DNA of 64,000 bases from Olsenella sp. KH3B4 (lineage in GTDB: Bacteria; Actinomycetota; Coriobacteriia; Coriobacteriales; Atopobiaceae): NCBI GenBank assembly GCA_900111695.1, contig FOHD01000004.1:185395-249394 (forward strand), in the 5' to 3' direction. Position numbers and translations under genes: made by a program. This document shows positions 33,628 through 42,169 of this stretch, in pieces. The stretch's first letter is position 1; each line of letters opens with the position of its first letter. Under the pieces are notes generated by a model. That model was given only the letters and a program-made list of their open reading frames with translations, made no database searches and was not told the origin of the DNA.

Positions 33628-34137
33628 ATGCCGATGAAGACTTCAACGCGGTTCGTGAAGGCAGCAATTCTGAACCTCTGCACAGCCTTGGTGCTGTGCG
33701 TGCTCTGCGAGTGGCTTGCAATCTACGTCTTCCACACCGCGACGCCGACTCCGGGCGAGGGGTGGATCTGGCCCATGTTCTGGATCAACTACGTGTTTGC
33801 CTGGTGCGTGGCAACCATCATCGGCATGGTTCCCTCGCTTCCCGAGGCGAGCGTCCGCTGGGCAATGAAGCGCTCCAACCCCTCCGAGGGTGCCAAGTTT
33901 GGGGCGCTTGTGAACGTGCCCATCAACACGGTCTACGCACTTATCCTCTGCTACTTGGTGGGGACGCTCGACGCCTGCATCCTGGGCGGTGCGCCAATCA
34001 TCGCGTCGGTCTTCGGCTTCCTGCAGAACATCATTCCGGTGTGGATTGCCTGCTACATCGTTACGTTCTTCCTGCAGGGTCCCATCGAGAACTTCGCACG
34101 CAAGGTCTGCAACGACCCTGCGCCGCAGATGCACTAG
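33628..34137 (+). CDS. Small four-helix membrane protein, copy 1
   Basis: The 169-residue hydrophobic protein has about four membrane helices (residues 10-32, 43-65, 85-110, 128-152) and no recognised domain. GGAAGGA precedes ATG 33628. It follows the acyl kinase and precedes the metallo-hydrolase, so a link to uptake or export of the fermented compound is possible. The protein at 38757-39155 has similar topology and a similar neighbourhood and may be a distant paralogue. Confidence 0.65.
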   Translation: MPMKTSTRFVKAAILNLCTALVLCVLCEWLAIYVFHTATPTPGEGWIWPMFWINYVFAWCVATIIGMVPSLPEASVRWAMKRSNPSEGAKFGALVNVPINTVYALILCYLVGTLDACILGGAPIIASVFGFLQNIIPVWIACYIVTFFLQGPIENFARKVCNDPAPQMH

Positions 34138-34176
34138 TACAGTCGCGCGGAGGGTATGCATAGCAAATGGCGTTCC

Positions 34177-34210
34177 GGCGCCCGGGCCATGTGGCTCGGG
34201 CGCCACTTTG
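34177..34210 (+). terminator. Hairpin between the small membrane protein and metallo-hydrolase genes
   Basis: GGCGCCCGGGCC and GGCTCGGGCGCC pair (one mismatch) around ATGT, followed by ACTTTGG. It may partly terminate transcription before the metallo-hydrolase gene. Confidence 0.6.
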
Positions 34211-34233
34211 GACTTAAGGGAGGCACTTCTCGC

Positions 34234-35136
34234 ATGGACAAGATCTTTACGGTTACGGACCTCGGCGACGGCCTGTGGGAGATTGCGGACAGCGTTGGCT
34301 GCCGCTGCTACCTCGTGAGGGGGCGCGATCGCGTGGCGCTCGTGGACTCCTGTGTGGGCGTGGGCGACCTGCGTCCCGTGGTGGAGGGGCTTGCGGGCGG
34401 CCTTCCCGTGACCGTGCTTCTCACGCACCGTCACCACGACCACATTGCGGGATCCTACCTCTTCGACGACGTGCGCATTCCCCAGGAGGAGGTCGACCTC
34501 GGCGTTGAGGAGGAGCAGAACCTGCATGCCCGGAGCTTCTACGTGGAGCAGGGGCGTGCTCCCGAGGGGGCGTTCTGGGCCATGAGCGAGGGCCGGAGGC
34601 CGAACTTCTCGCACTTTGAGGAGGGAGACGTTCTCGACCTGGGCGGAGTCACCATCGAGGGGTACTTCCTGCCCGGACACACCGACCACTCCATGGGCTA
34701 TCTGCTGCGCGAACGGAGACTCCTGCTGGCTGGCGATGCGGTCACGCCCTGCATGTGCCTCTTCTTCCCCGAGAGCCTGCCCATTGCCGATTGGCGCCAA
34801 ACGCTTGACAAGATGGGCGAGATGCCCTTCGACACGTTCCGGATCGGCCACTACTCCCACGAGTTCACCAAGGATGACCTGCGGGGATTCATCGTCGCAG
34901 CCGACTATGCGCTGAGTGGCGCGCGCGGTCTCTCGTGGATGTACACCTACATCGAGGGGCTCAAAGGGTCGCTCTACATCTCGCCGGAAACGCCGACGGA
35001 CGATGCGGACTCGCCGGACTTTCGCGCGGTGATTGGGCCCTACGTGCCCAGGGAGCACAAGCGCCGCAGACGACGCGGGACGCAGGGCGCGGCGGCCGAG
35101 GGGACGCCCGGCGAGGCATCCGGCGAGGAGCGGTAG
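34234..35136 (+). CDS. Metallo-beta-lactamase-fold hydrolase
   Basis: The 300-residue protein has the MBL-fold metal site THRHHDHIAG, then PGHTDHSMG and AGDAVTPC. The family includes glyoxalase II-like thioesterases, lactonases and phosphodiesterases; the substrate here is unknown. A thioesterase role would fit its place next to acyl-CoA and acyl carrier genes, but this is a guess. AAGGGAGG (34217-34224) precedes ATG 34234. The last 30 residues are basic then Gly/Ala-rich and outside the core fold. Confidence 0.75.
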   Translation: MDKIFTVTDLGDGLWEIADSVGCRCYLVRGRDRVALVDSCVGVGDLRPVVEGLAGGLPVTVLLTHRHHDHIAGSYLFDDVRIPQEEVDLGVEEEQNLHARSFYVEQGRAPEGAFWAMSEGRRPNFSHFEEGDVLDLGGVTIEGYFLPGHTDHSMGYLLRERRLLLAGDAVTPCMCLFFPESLPIADWRQTLDKMGEMPFDTFRIGHYSHEFTKDDLRGFIVAADYALSGARGLSWMYTYIEGLKGSLYISPETPTDDADSPDFRAVIGPYVPREHKRRRRRGTQGAAAEGTPGEASGEER

Positions 35137-35168
35137 CGCGCCACAGGGCGCATTCTCGCGGCTATCAC

Positions 35169-35219
35169 GCACAAGAAGAGCCTCCGGCGCCACCTGGGCG
35201 CCGGAGGCTCTTCTTGTGC
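35169..35219. terminator. Long perfect bidirectional terminator between metallo-hydrolase and MFS genes
   Basis: GCACAAGAAGAGCCTCCGG with its continuation CGCC pairs perfectly with its inverse (23 bp) over a 5-nt loop. It separates two convergent genes. Confidence 0.85.
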
Positions 35220-35241
35220 AAAACCGTCGTGCGTGCGCCGT

Positions 35242-36546
35242 CTACCGCTCGGAACCCGCGGATTCCTTGGGCGCGTGCGCAAGCGCATAGATTGCCAGTG
35301 CCAGGCACGCAGCCATGCACACCAGCGACAGGGCAAACATCAGGCCGTACCCGCCGGCCGAATCAATCACCAGGCTCCAGAACACCGCTGCAACGGCGCT
35401 CATCAGCGATCCAACCATTGAGACGCGCGAGTAGATGTTGGCGTAGTCCGCAGAGCCAAAGACGCTCCGCACCAGAAGCGGCGTCTCGACCGTGGTCATG
35501 GCGTAGACAACGCCAAAGCAGAAGGCTCCCACCAGCAGCAGCGCGAGCACCGATGGCATGCCCCACATGAGAAGGACGCCCACGGCGCCAACGGCGATGC
35601 CGCATACGGCACCAAGGCGCACGGAACGGTCGCTCACGGAGCCGAGAAACACCTTGCCAATCGCCTGGCCGGCCATCGCGGCAGACGCGACGATACCTGA
35701 CGCGGCAGCAATCTGCGGCAGCGAATCGGAAAACGACAGCGCGTAGCTCGAGAGGAACTGGTAGACGGTCTGGTTGAGCGTTATCAGCCCGCAGAAGGCC
35801 ACGATTGCCCAGAACGCGGGCGTGTGCATGGCATCGGCGGCCGAGACGCCCTTCGCAGGCGCGGTTGCGTCAGCACCAGCGCTGGTACCTGTACCGTCGG
35901 CAGTCTCAACCTCGTCTGCGCCATAGGGGAGAAGGCCCTTGTCGGCCGGCTTGCCCCGCACCACGAAGAGCGTGAACGGCAGCGTCCCCACAAGGATGAT
36001 GATGCCAAAGACGAGATACGCCTGGCGCCAACCCTCTGGCGACGACTGGATGATCGACGTTCCCAGCGGGTTGAAGATGACGCCGCCAATGCCCGTGAAG
36101 GCCATGCACAGGCCAACAAAGAACCCCACACGCTTGACGCACCAGGCGTTGATGAGCGTGGGAACGGCCAGGTAGATGAGAGGTGCCACGCCTATACCCA
36201 GCACAGCGCCCACGAGGTAGAACTGCCAGATCTGCTGGCAGGACGCCATGCCAAACATGCTCAGGCCGCAGAGCGCGGTGGCAGCGGAGAGCACTGCGCG
36301 CGAGTCTCGCACGGCCAGGAGCTTGCCGGCAACGGGAAGCGTGGCCATCATGGCGAGGTTGAGCACTGAGAAGTACAGCGTGAAGGAGGCCTTGGGCACG
36401 CCGAAGAACTCGGAGACCGGCGTGAAGAAGATGCCCGCGCACGAGAGAACCAGCGCGCAGGGAAGGCATGTCATCACGATGCACGAGAGGACGATGAGGT
36501 AGGCGTAGTGAAAGCCGCTGCGCGTGGTCGCGTTGTTTCTCGCCAT
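35242..36546 (-). CDS. MFS transporter (OxlT-like monocarboxylate carrier group)
   Basis: The 434-residue protein has twelve predicted membrane helices with a cytoplasmic loop at about residues 200-240. It resembles oxalate/formate antiporter-type MFS proteins. It lies 3 bp after acyl kinase copy 2, with GGAGG in the junction, so it is cotranscribed with phosphate acyltransferase 2 and kinase 2. Export of the carboxylic acid made by that pair, or uptake of its precursor, is the natural guess. Substrate unproven. Confidence 0.78.
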   Translation of the reverse strand: MARNNATTRSGFHYAYLIVLSCIVMTCLPCALVLSCAGIFFTPVSEFFGVPKASFTLYFSVLNLAMMATLPVAGKLLAVRDSRAVLSAATALCGLSMFGMASCQQIWQFYLVGAVLGIGVAPLIYLAVPTLINAWCVKRVGFFVGLCMAFTGIGGVIFNPLGTSIIQSSPEGWRQAYLVFGIIILVGTLPFTLFVVRGKPADKGLLPYGADEVETADGTGTSAGADATAPAKGVSAADAMHTPAFWAIVAFCGLITLNQTVYQFLSSYALSFSDSLPQIAAASGIVASAAMAGQAIGKVFLGSVSDRSVRLGAVCGIAVGAVGVLLMWGMPSVLALLLVGAFCFGVVYAMTTVETPLLVRSVFGSADYANIYSRVSMVGSLMSAVAAVFWSLVIDSAGGYGLMFALSLVCMAACLALAIYALAHAPKESAGSER

Positions 36547-36549
36547 GCC

Positions 36550-37674
36550 CTAGGCCTCCACGTCGGCGGGAGCGCCGTCCAGCTCGAAGCCGTCCCAGGA
36601 GGGCTCGCCCGTGTAGGTCATGACGTCCTCCGTGCCGTCGAGCGCGCGCACCGCACCGGCTGCCGCGCCCTCCATCTCGAAGTCGCCCGCAAAGACGCTC
36701 ACCGGGGCGATCCAGCTCACGCGCTCTGTGACGTAGTCAACAAAGCGCTGGTCATGCGAGACGCCGCCCGTGAGAACAATGCCGTCGACCTTGCCCTCGA
36801 GCACGGCCGCGAAGGCGCCGATCTGCTTTGCGGTCTGGTATGCCATGGCCTCGAAGACGAGCTTTGCCCACTCGTCGCCCGCGTCGATTCGCGCGTCAAT
36901 CTCCATCGCGTCGTCGGTGCCGAGCAGGCCCTTGAGGCCGCCGGTCTTGCCAATGACCCCCATGACCTCCTTCTTGTCGTGCTTGCCGGAGAAGGCGAGA
37001 GCGGCGACGGGCTTTACCGGCACGTCGCCGGAGCGGTTGGGGGCAAAGGGGCCCGAGCCCTCCAGCACGTCATTCGTGTCGACCATGCGCCCGCGCCTGT
37101 GCGCTGCAACCGAAAGGCCGCCGCCGACGTGCGCCACGATAACGTTGACCTCGTCATAGGCCTTGCCGAGAGACGCCGCGCAGCGGATGGCGCACTCCTT
37201 CTGGTTGAGGCAGTGCACGTGGCTCTTGCGGTAGATGCCGGGGTAGCCGGTGATGCGGGCAACGTCCTCGAGCTCGTCGGTGTCGGGCTGGTTCACGGCA
37301 AAGGCGGGCTTGCCGCAGCGGCCGGCAAGGTCGAAGAGGATGGGCGCGCCCAGGATAGCGGGGTGGTTCATCCCGCAGTTGAGCACGTGGTCGCAGACGG
37401 TCTTGTCGATACGGAAGATGCCACCGACCGTGGGGCCCATGCCGCCGCAGTAGCCCGAGAATGCGTCGATGCTCTCGAGCGCGATCCCCGCTGCCTCAAG
37501 CGCGTCGAGCACGGTCTTTGTGCGGAATCCCAGCTGGTCCGCCGCCTTGTCGAATCCAGCCAGCACAGCAGGGTCGTGGCGGACGTTTTCCCTCATGAGG
37601 GCCTTCTCGCCCTCGAAGACGGCGACCTTGGTGGAGGTCGAGCCGGGGGAGAGCGTGAGTATGCGATAGGTCAT
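36550..37674 (-). CDS. Butyrate kinase-family acyl kinase, copy 2
   Basis: The 374-residue acyl kinase has SPGSTSTKVAVFEG near residue 9, HVGGGLSVAAHRRGRMVD in the middle, and DGIVLTGGVSHDQ late. It forms ATP from acyl phosphate. AAGGAG precedes ATG 37674. It is paired with phosphate acyltransferase copy 2 upstream and the MFS carrier downstream. It is a clear paralogue of copy 1 at 32303 but in opposite orientation. Confidence 0.88.
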   Translation of the reverse strand: MTYRILTLSPGSTSTKVAVFEGEKALMRENVRHDPAVLAGFDKAADQLGFRTKTVLDALEAAGIALESIDAFSGYCGGMGPTVGGIFRIDKTVCDHVLNCGMNHPAILGAPILFDLAGRCGKPAFAVNQPDTDELEDVARITGYPGIYRKSHVHCLNQKECAIRCAASLGKAYDEVNVIVAHVGGGLSVAAHRRGRMVDTNDVLEGSGPFAPNRSGDVPVKPVAALAFSGKHDKKEVMGVIGKTGGLKGLLGTDDAMEIDARIDAGDEWAKLVFEAMAYQTAKQIGAFAAVLEGKVDGIVLTGGVSHDQRFVDYVTERVSWIAPVSVFAGDFEMEGAAAGAVRALDGTEDVMTYTGEPSWDGFELDGAPADVEA

Positions 37675-37720
37675 GTGGTGCTCCTTAGGTTGCTTCTGGC
37701 TTCTGGCGGCGTCCGCGCTG

Positions 37721-38716
37721 TTAGCGGGCGGAGAGGACGAGCATGGCGATGTCGCCCACCATCTCCTCGACGGAGGAGCCGCGCGAGCTGTCCGCCACCG
37801 GGCGCTTGAAGCCCGAGAGGTTGTGGCCGTAGCCCTTGCCGTGCGCGAAGAGCTGAACGAGCTTGACGGCGGTGTTCGCGCAGTTGAGGTCGGGGAACAC
37901 GAGCACGTTCGCGCGGCCGGCCACGGCGCTCTCGCGCTTAACCTTCTTTGCGGCAACCGCCGGAACGATGGCCGCATCGAGCTGGAACTCGCCATCGAGG
38001 GCAAGGTCGGGCCTGCGGTCGCGGGCAATCGAGAGGGCCTCGCGGATGCGCTCGACGCTGGGGCTCTCGCCGGAGCCGTCCGTGGAGTAGCTGATAAAGG
38101 CGCAGCGGGGCTCCCAGTCCATGAGGGAGGCTACGTTGTCGCAGGCGGCAATCGCGATGGAGGCAAGCTCCTCTGCTGTGGGCTCGGGGTTGAGGCCGCA
38201 GTCGGCGAGCGCGATGACGTCGCCCTCGGGTCCGGAGAAGCCCGGAGTCTGCACGAGCGCCAGGATGGAGGGCACGTCCATGCCATCGGCCAGGCCAATG
38301 ATCATCTGAGCTGCCATGAGGACGTCGCCAGTCGTGTTGGTGTGGCCGCAGAACGTGCAGTCCACGTCGCCAAGGTCCTCGAGCATCATTGCGTAGTTGA
38401 GCGGGTTCTTGAGCTTGCGACGGGCGGCCTTTGCCGAGAAGAGCCTCTCGCGGCCGGCGCTCATGTAGCGCTCGGCGAGGGCGTCTGCCGCCTCCGCGTC
38501 TGCGGTGTCCACGATGCGCATACCCTCAGTCGAGACACCCGCGCGCTCTGCCGTCTGCGCGATGACGTCAGCAGGGCTCACGAGGACCGGGGTCCCAATG
38601 CCATCGTCCGCGACGCGCCTTGCCGCAAGCAGGGTGTCCTCGTTCTCGCACTCGGGAAGCGCCACAACCTTGGGCGTCTTACGTGCCTTCTCAATGAGCT
38701 CGTCAATAAGTGCCAT
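37721..38716 (-). CDS. Phosphate acyltransferase (Pta/Ptb family), copy 2
   Basis: The 331-residue protein matches copy 1 over its whole length, with FISYSTDGSGES and ALDGEFQLDAAIVPAV. The N-terminal half differs more (ALPECENEDTLLAARRVADD). It would convert an acyl thioester to acyl phosphate for kinase copy 2. It starts an operon on the minus strand together with kinase 2 and the MFS carrier; the small membrane protein gene lies 40 bp upstream in the same direction and may belong too. Confidence 0.84.
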   Translation of the reverse strand: MALIDELIEKARKTPKVVALPECENEDTLLAARRVADDGIGTPVLVSPADVIAQTAERAGVSTEGMRIVDTADAEAADALAERYMSAGRERLFSAKAARRKLKNPLNYAMMLEDLGDVDCTFCGHTNTTGDVLMAAQMIIGLADGMDVPSILALVQTPGFSGPEGDVIALADCGLNPEPTAEELASIAIAACDNVASLMDWEPRCAFISYSTDGSGESPSVERIREALSIARDRRPDLALDGEFQLDAAIVPAVAAKKVKRESAVAGRANVLVFPDLNCANTAVKLVQLFAHGKGYGHNLSGFKRPVADSSRGSSVEEMVGDIAMLVLSAR

Positions 38717-38756
38717 GTTCCTTCTACCTTTCCTTGGCCTTGTATGCTGCTGGCCA

Positions 38757-39155
38757 CTATCGCCTGGAGGGAATCTTGAAGAGGATGACCGACGTCACAT
38801 AGCCGATAAGAACGAGCTGCAGGTACGTCTGGCTCCACGTGGCAAGCATCTGGGCCGGGCCCACCTGCGTCACCGCCTCGGTGAGGGAGATGATCGTGAC
38901 GAAGATCAGGTTCTCAACGAAGATCGCGACGTACGGTCGCGCGCCCTTCCCGTCAAGACCCCTTGTGAGCGACTGCGAGATGCTCACCGTGGGGACGAGA
39001 AGCTGTGCCACGACGTTGGTCGTGAACGCCACGCAGGTGTAGGGATACCAGGTCGCCCACGCCAGCGGCGCGCCTGCAAGCAGCGTTGCGCTCGTGTTGA
39101 TGACGAGCGCAAGGACGATGTCGTTGACGAGCGTTCTGATGTTCCATTCGCACAT
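38757..39155 (-). CDS. Small four-helix membrane protein, copy 2
   Basis: The 132-residue hydrophobic protein has about four membrane helices and no known domain. ATG 39155 follows GAGGGG at 6 nt. It is the first gene of the minus-strand operon and is divergent from PucR copy 2. It may be a diverged paralogue of the protein at 33628, judged by topology and a similar neighbourhood; this needs a profile comparison. Confidence 0.6.
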   Translation of the reverse strand: MCEWNIRTLVNDIVLALVINTSATLLAGAPLAWATWYPYTCVAFTTNVVAQLLVPTVSISQSLTRGLDGKGARPYVAIFVENLIFVTIISLTEAVTQVGPAQMLATWSQTYLQLVLIGYVTSVILFKIPSRR

Positions 39156-39299
39156 GGCATGCCCCTCGTGTCTCTCCGCGATAGTCCACAAGCTAGAGTA
39201 CGGCGCACCAAAACTGGCTCCCATGGAACGCACACCAAATTACTTGCGCGGAGAAGTTACTATGTTTGTGCACGAGCACAGCACGGCTGAGGAGGAGAG

Positions 39300-40892
39300 A
39301 TGAGGCTTCGGACCATCCTGAACGAGCTGCCCATTACGAGCTCCTACATCCACGATGACGAGCTGCTCGAGTGGGACCTCATCGTCTCTCCCGAGTGGAA
39401 CGTGGGGTCAAAGGGTGTCGTGTGCCTGGGCTCCATGGCAGACTTCCAGAGCAATGACGTCCCCCAGACGGGCGACGGGATCATGCTCGTCTACGTTCAG
39501 GGTGAGCTGGACGAGCAGTACCACAAGCCCCCGCGCAACGTGGTGTTTGTCACTGGCGAGGCCTCTCCGAGCGATTTCCAGGAGGCCTTCATGCGTCTGG
39601 TGCTCAAGAGCGGCGAGCTTGCCGTGAGGAGGGAGGCGCTTTTCCGCTGCTATCTGGACTCCTACGACCTCAGGCAGTTCGCCCGTCGCGCCTCCGAGGT
39701 GATTGGCAACCCGGTGGTGATAAGCAACACCGACCACAAGGTGCTGGCAACGGCCGGCGAAATCCCCAGCGATCGCCCCGATATCGCCGCTACGGTCGAG
39801 AACGGCTACGTCTCGCAGTCGGTGGAGGACCATCTCGCCGAGTCGGGGATTCTCAGCTCCGTGAGGAGCTCGCGCCACTCGATCATCACCACCAACGTGG
39901 CCGACAACCTGCGGTGCGTGACCTCGATCATCTACCACCACCGCCTCGAGATGGGACGCTTCGACGCGTTTGAGGTGACCCACGAGGTCACGGGCGTCGA
40001 CCTGGAGCTCATCGATTTCGCCACCTCGCTCGCCGGCCTCATGATCGATAGGCTTGGCGTCGCCGGAAAGCGCGTGGACATGGGTTCGTCCGTTCTTGCG
40101 GACGTTCTCTCTGGCAAGTTTGAGGACAGGGGCGCCGTTCGAGAGCACCTGCGAATCGCCGATGTCCCGCTCGACTGCAACTACGTGCTGCTGCGCGTGG
40201 TGGGGCAGCCCGGTGCCGGCCACGACTACTACGCGCGTGTTGGCCAGCTTGTGGGAGACGCGCTCTCCGGCAGCGTCTGGACCATCTTTGGTTCTGCGGT
40301 TGTCGTGCTCGTCTCGCTTGGGGAGGCCGCCGGCCAGGGCTTTGGGGACTACGAGACGTGCGAGCGCAGGATCTTGAGGGACAGGAGCTTCATGGCCGCG
40401 CTCGAACACAACGACATGCGCGCCTTTGTGAGCGAGCCCTTCTCCGACGTCATGCTGGTACGTCCCCGCCTCAAGCAGTGCATCCTTCTCGACGAGGCGG
40501 ACGCCCTCGAGAGGGGGGAGCGCCAGCGCGTGGTCTTCTTCTGGGAGAGGCGCTTCCAGATGGTGGCATCCGTCTTCAAGGGCCTTGGCTACTCCGACAT
40601 GCTCCTCGACAAGCGCGTGGTGGCGATGGCGCGCTACGACCGAGCGCACGGGAGCGCCTACCTCGAGACGGCGGTGATGTCGGTGCGCTTCCCGGGAAGC
40701 CCCGCCGAGGCAGCAGAGGCTCTCAACGTGCACAGGAACACCTACTTCTACCGCGTGAACAAGATCAGCGAGCTTTTCAAGCTCGACCTCAAGGACGGTG
40801 ACGACCGCCTGGCGGTATCCTTCACGGCGCGGGTTCTCGAGGCGCTGGGAGACGATGCGGCGGCCAGCGGAGACCTCCTCGAGACGGTCTGA
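39300..40892 (+). CDS. PucR-family transcriptional regulator, copy 2
   Basis: The 530-residue protein has the same plan as copy 1: an N-terminal sensing part (residues 1-120), a central domain, and a C-terminal PucR helix-turn-helix (EALNVHRNTYFYRVNK). GAGGAGAG precedes ATG 39300. It is divergent from the small membrane protein, phosphate acyltransferase, kinase and MFS operon and upstream of iron-sulfur flavoprotein copy 2. It probably controls one or both in response to a metabolite. Confidence 0.83.
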   Translation: MRLRTILNELPITSSYIHDDELLEWDLIVSPEWNVGSKGVVCLGSMADFQSNDVPQTGDGIMLVYVQGELDEQYHKPPRNVVFVTGEASPSDFQEAFMRLVLKSGELAVRREALFRCYLDSYDLRQFARRASEVIGNPVVISNTDHKVLATAGEIPSDRPDIAATVENGYVSQSVEDHLAESGILSSVRSSRHSIITTNVADNLRCVTSIIYHHRLEMGRFDAFEVTHEVTGVDLELIDFATSLAGLMIDRLGVAGKRVDMGSSVLADVLSGKFEDRGAVREHLRIADVPLDCNYVLLRVVGQPGAGHDYYARVGQLVGDALSGSVWTIFGSAVVVLVSLGEAAGQGFGDYETCERRILRDRSFMAALEHNDMRAFVSEPFSDVMLVRPRLKQCILLDEADALERGERQRVVFFWERRFQMVASVFKGLGYSDMLLDKRVVAMARYDRAHGSAYLETAVMSVRFPGSPAEAAEALNVHRNTYFYRVNKISELFKLDLKDGDDRLAVSFTARVLEALGDDAAASGDLLETV

Positions 40893-40917
40893 GGGGACTT
40901 TCTCGGCCAATCTTCTA

Positions 40918-40927
40918 TGCAATTGCA
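40918..40927. promoter_or_regulatory. TGCAATTGCA palindrome between PucR 2 and flavoprotein 2
   Basis: This perfect 10-bp palindrome lies in the 125-bp spacer about 90 nt upstream of the flavoprotein ATG. It could be a regulator half-site pair; the evidence is only positional. Confidence 0.3.
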
Positions 40928-41017
40928 CAGCATTCCCGGCGATAGGCTTCTGCCATCAGGAAAGGCCGCCGCGCGGGGGCGTGGCGGAAACGCTGCGAGA
41001 GGGAAGGTTGGTGTCCC

Positions 41018-41995
41018 ATGGCAAAGGTTTTGGGCGTCTCGTTTGGAACCAAGAACGGCAACAACGACAGCATCTGCAAGGAAGCGCTGATGGGGGCCGT
41101 CGAGGAGGGCTGCGAGGTCGAGTTCATCCGTGCGATGGACCTCAACATCAAGCACTGCACCGGCTGCATCACCTGCGTGAAGATGCTCATGAGCGGCCAG
41201 GGCAACATGTGCATCCACAAGGACGACTTCGACTGGCTGTTCTTCAAGATGGCCGAGGCAGACGGCATCATCATGTGCGACCCCATCTTCGAGACGGGCG
41301 CGTCGGGCCTCTTCCACACCATCATGGACCGCTTTGGGCCTCGCATGGATACCGGCAACAACGTGATTGCCACCCACATTGCCGAGAAGATCGCCGCCGA
41401 GGGCGGCAAGTCCAAGGCGCCGGACCCGCGCATCATCTGCCCGGGCAAGCCCGTCTCCTACATTGGCATCGGCGGCTCCGACTGGGGCACGCACGTCCAG
41501 TCCGACCACGCGATCCAGTCGATGACCCCCACCTGGAAGGTCATTGACAACGAGTGGGTGCCCTGGTCCAAGCGCGCCCTTCTCGACGACAAGGTCGTTG
41601 CCCGCGCGCACCAGATCGGCGTGAACCTCGCCCGCGCCGCCAAGGATCCCGAGCACGCCTCCTACCAGGGCGCCGAAGGCGTCTGCCCGCATTGCCACGC
41701 CAACGACTTCTACCTGGTCCCCGGCACCGATAAGGCTATCTGCTCCGTCTGCGGCCTTGAGGGCCACGTGAGCGTTGTTGATGGCAAGATCCAGGTGGAG
41801 TACCGCCACGACGAGTGCTACGACGAGCGCGGCCTCTTCCGTGCGCACGACACCGCCGAGGGCAAGCAGATTCACGGCGAGGACATTGGCCGCATGGAGG
41901 GCGAGCTCGCGCAGCTTCAGAAAGGTGACGAGTACAAGCAGCGCGTCGCTAAGTACAAGGCCTTCATCCAGCCAACGATGCCCCCGAGGGACTAG
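41018..41995 (+). CDS. Iron-sulfur flavoprotein/NADPH-dependent FMN reductase, second copy
   Basis: The 325-residue protein has a flavodoxin-like start (SFGTKNGNNDS), the cysteine motif CTGCITC with a fourth Cys 12 residues on (Cys47, 50, 53, 65), and a C-terminal double-CxxC ribbon (VCPHCHAN, ICSVCGLE). The architecture matches copy 1 at 25416, and both neighbour a PucR regulator. It likely takes part in an electron-transfer or reductive step. The fourth Cys fits the CX2CX2CXnC pattern of iron-sulfur flavoproteins better than copy 1. Confidence 0.77.
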   Translation: MAKVLGVSFGTKNGNNDSICKEALMGAVEEGCEVEFIRAMDLNIKHCTGCITCVKMLMSGQGNMCIHKDDFDWLFFKMAEADGIIMCDPIFETGASGLFHTIMDRFGPRMDTGNNVIATHIAEKIAAEGGKSKAPDPRIICPGKPVSYIGIGGSDWGTHVQSDHAIQSMTPTWKVIDNEWVPWSKRALLDDKVVARAHQIGVNLARAAKDPEHASYQGAEGVCPHCHANDFYLVPGTDKAICSVCGLEGHVSVVDGKIQVEYRHDECYDERGLFRAHDTAEGKQIHGEDIGRMEGELAQLQKGDEYKQRVAKYKAFIQPTMPPRD

Positions 41996-42022
41996 CGGGC
42001 CCGCACACGGCGACTCTCCCAC

Positions 42023-42070
42023 GGCATCGCGCGCCGCGCACAGTTTTGTGCCGGGCGCGATGCCGTTCTT
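42023..42070 (+). terminator. Terminator after flavoprotein copy 2
   Basis: GGCATCGCGC and GCGCGATGCC form a stem, with an inner GCACA-GTTTT-GTGC stem, followed by GTTCTTTT. Confidence 0.8.
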
Positions 42071-42169
42071 TTGTACGGCCGCACATAGCCCGTACGGCCC
42101 GGTGCTGCGACATTACTAAGTGTCTACGTTACACAAAGCGTCTTGTTGTCCCAAACATGGAGGTATGAC

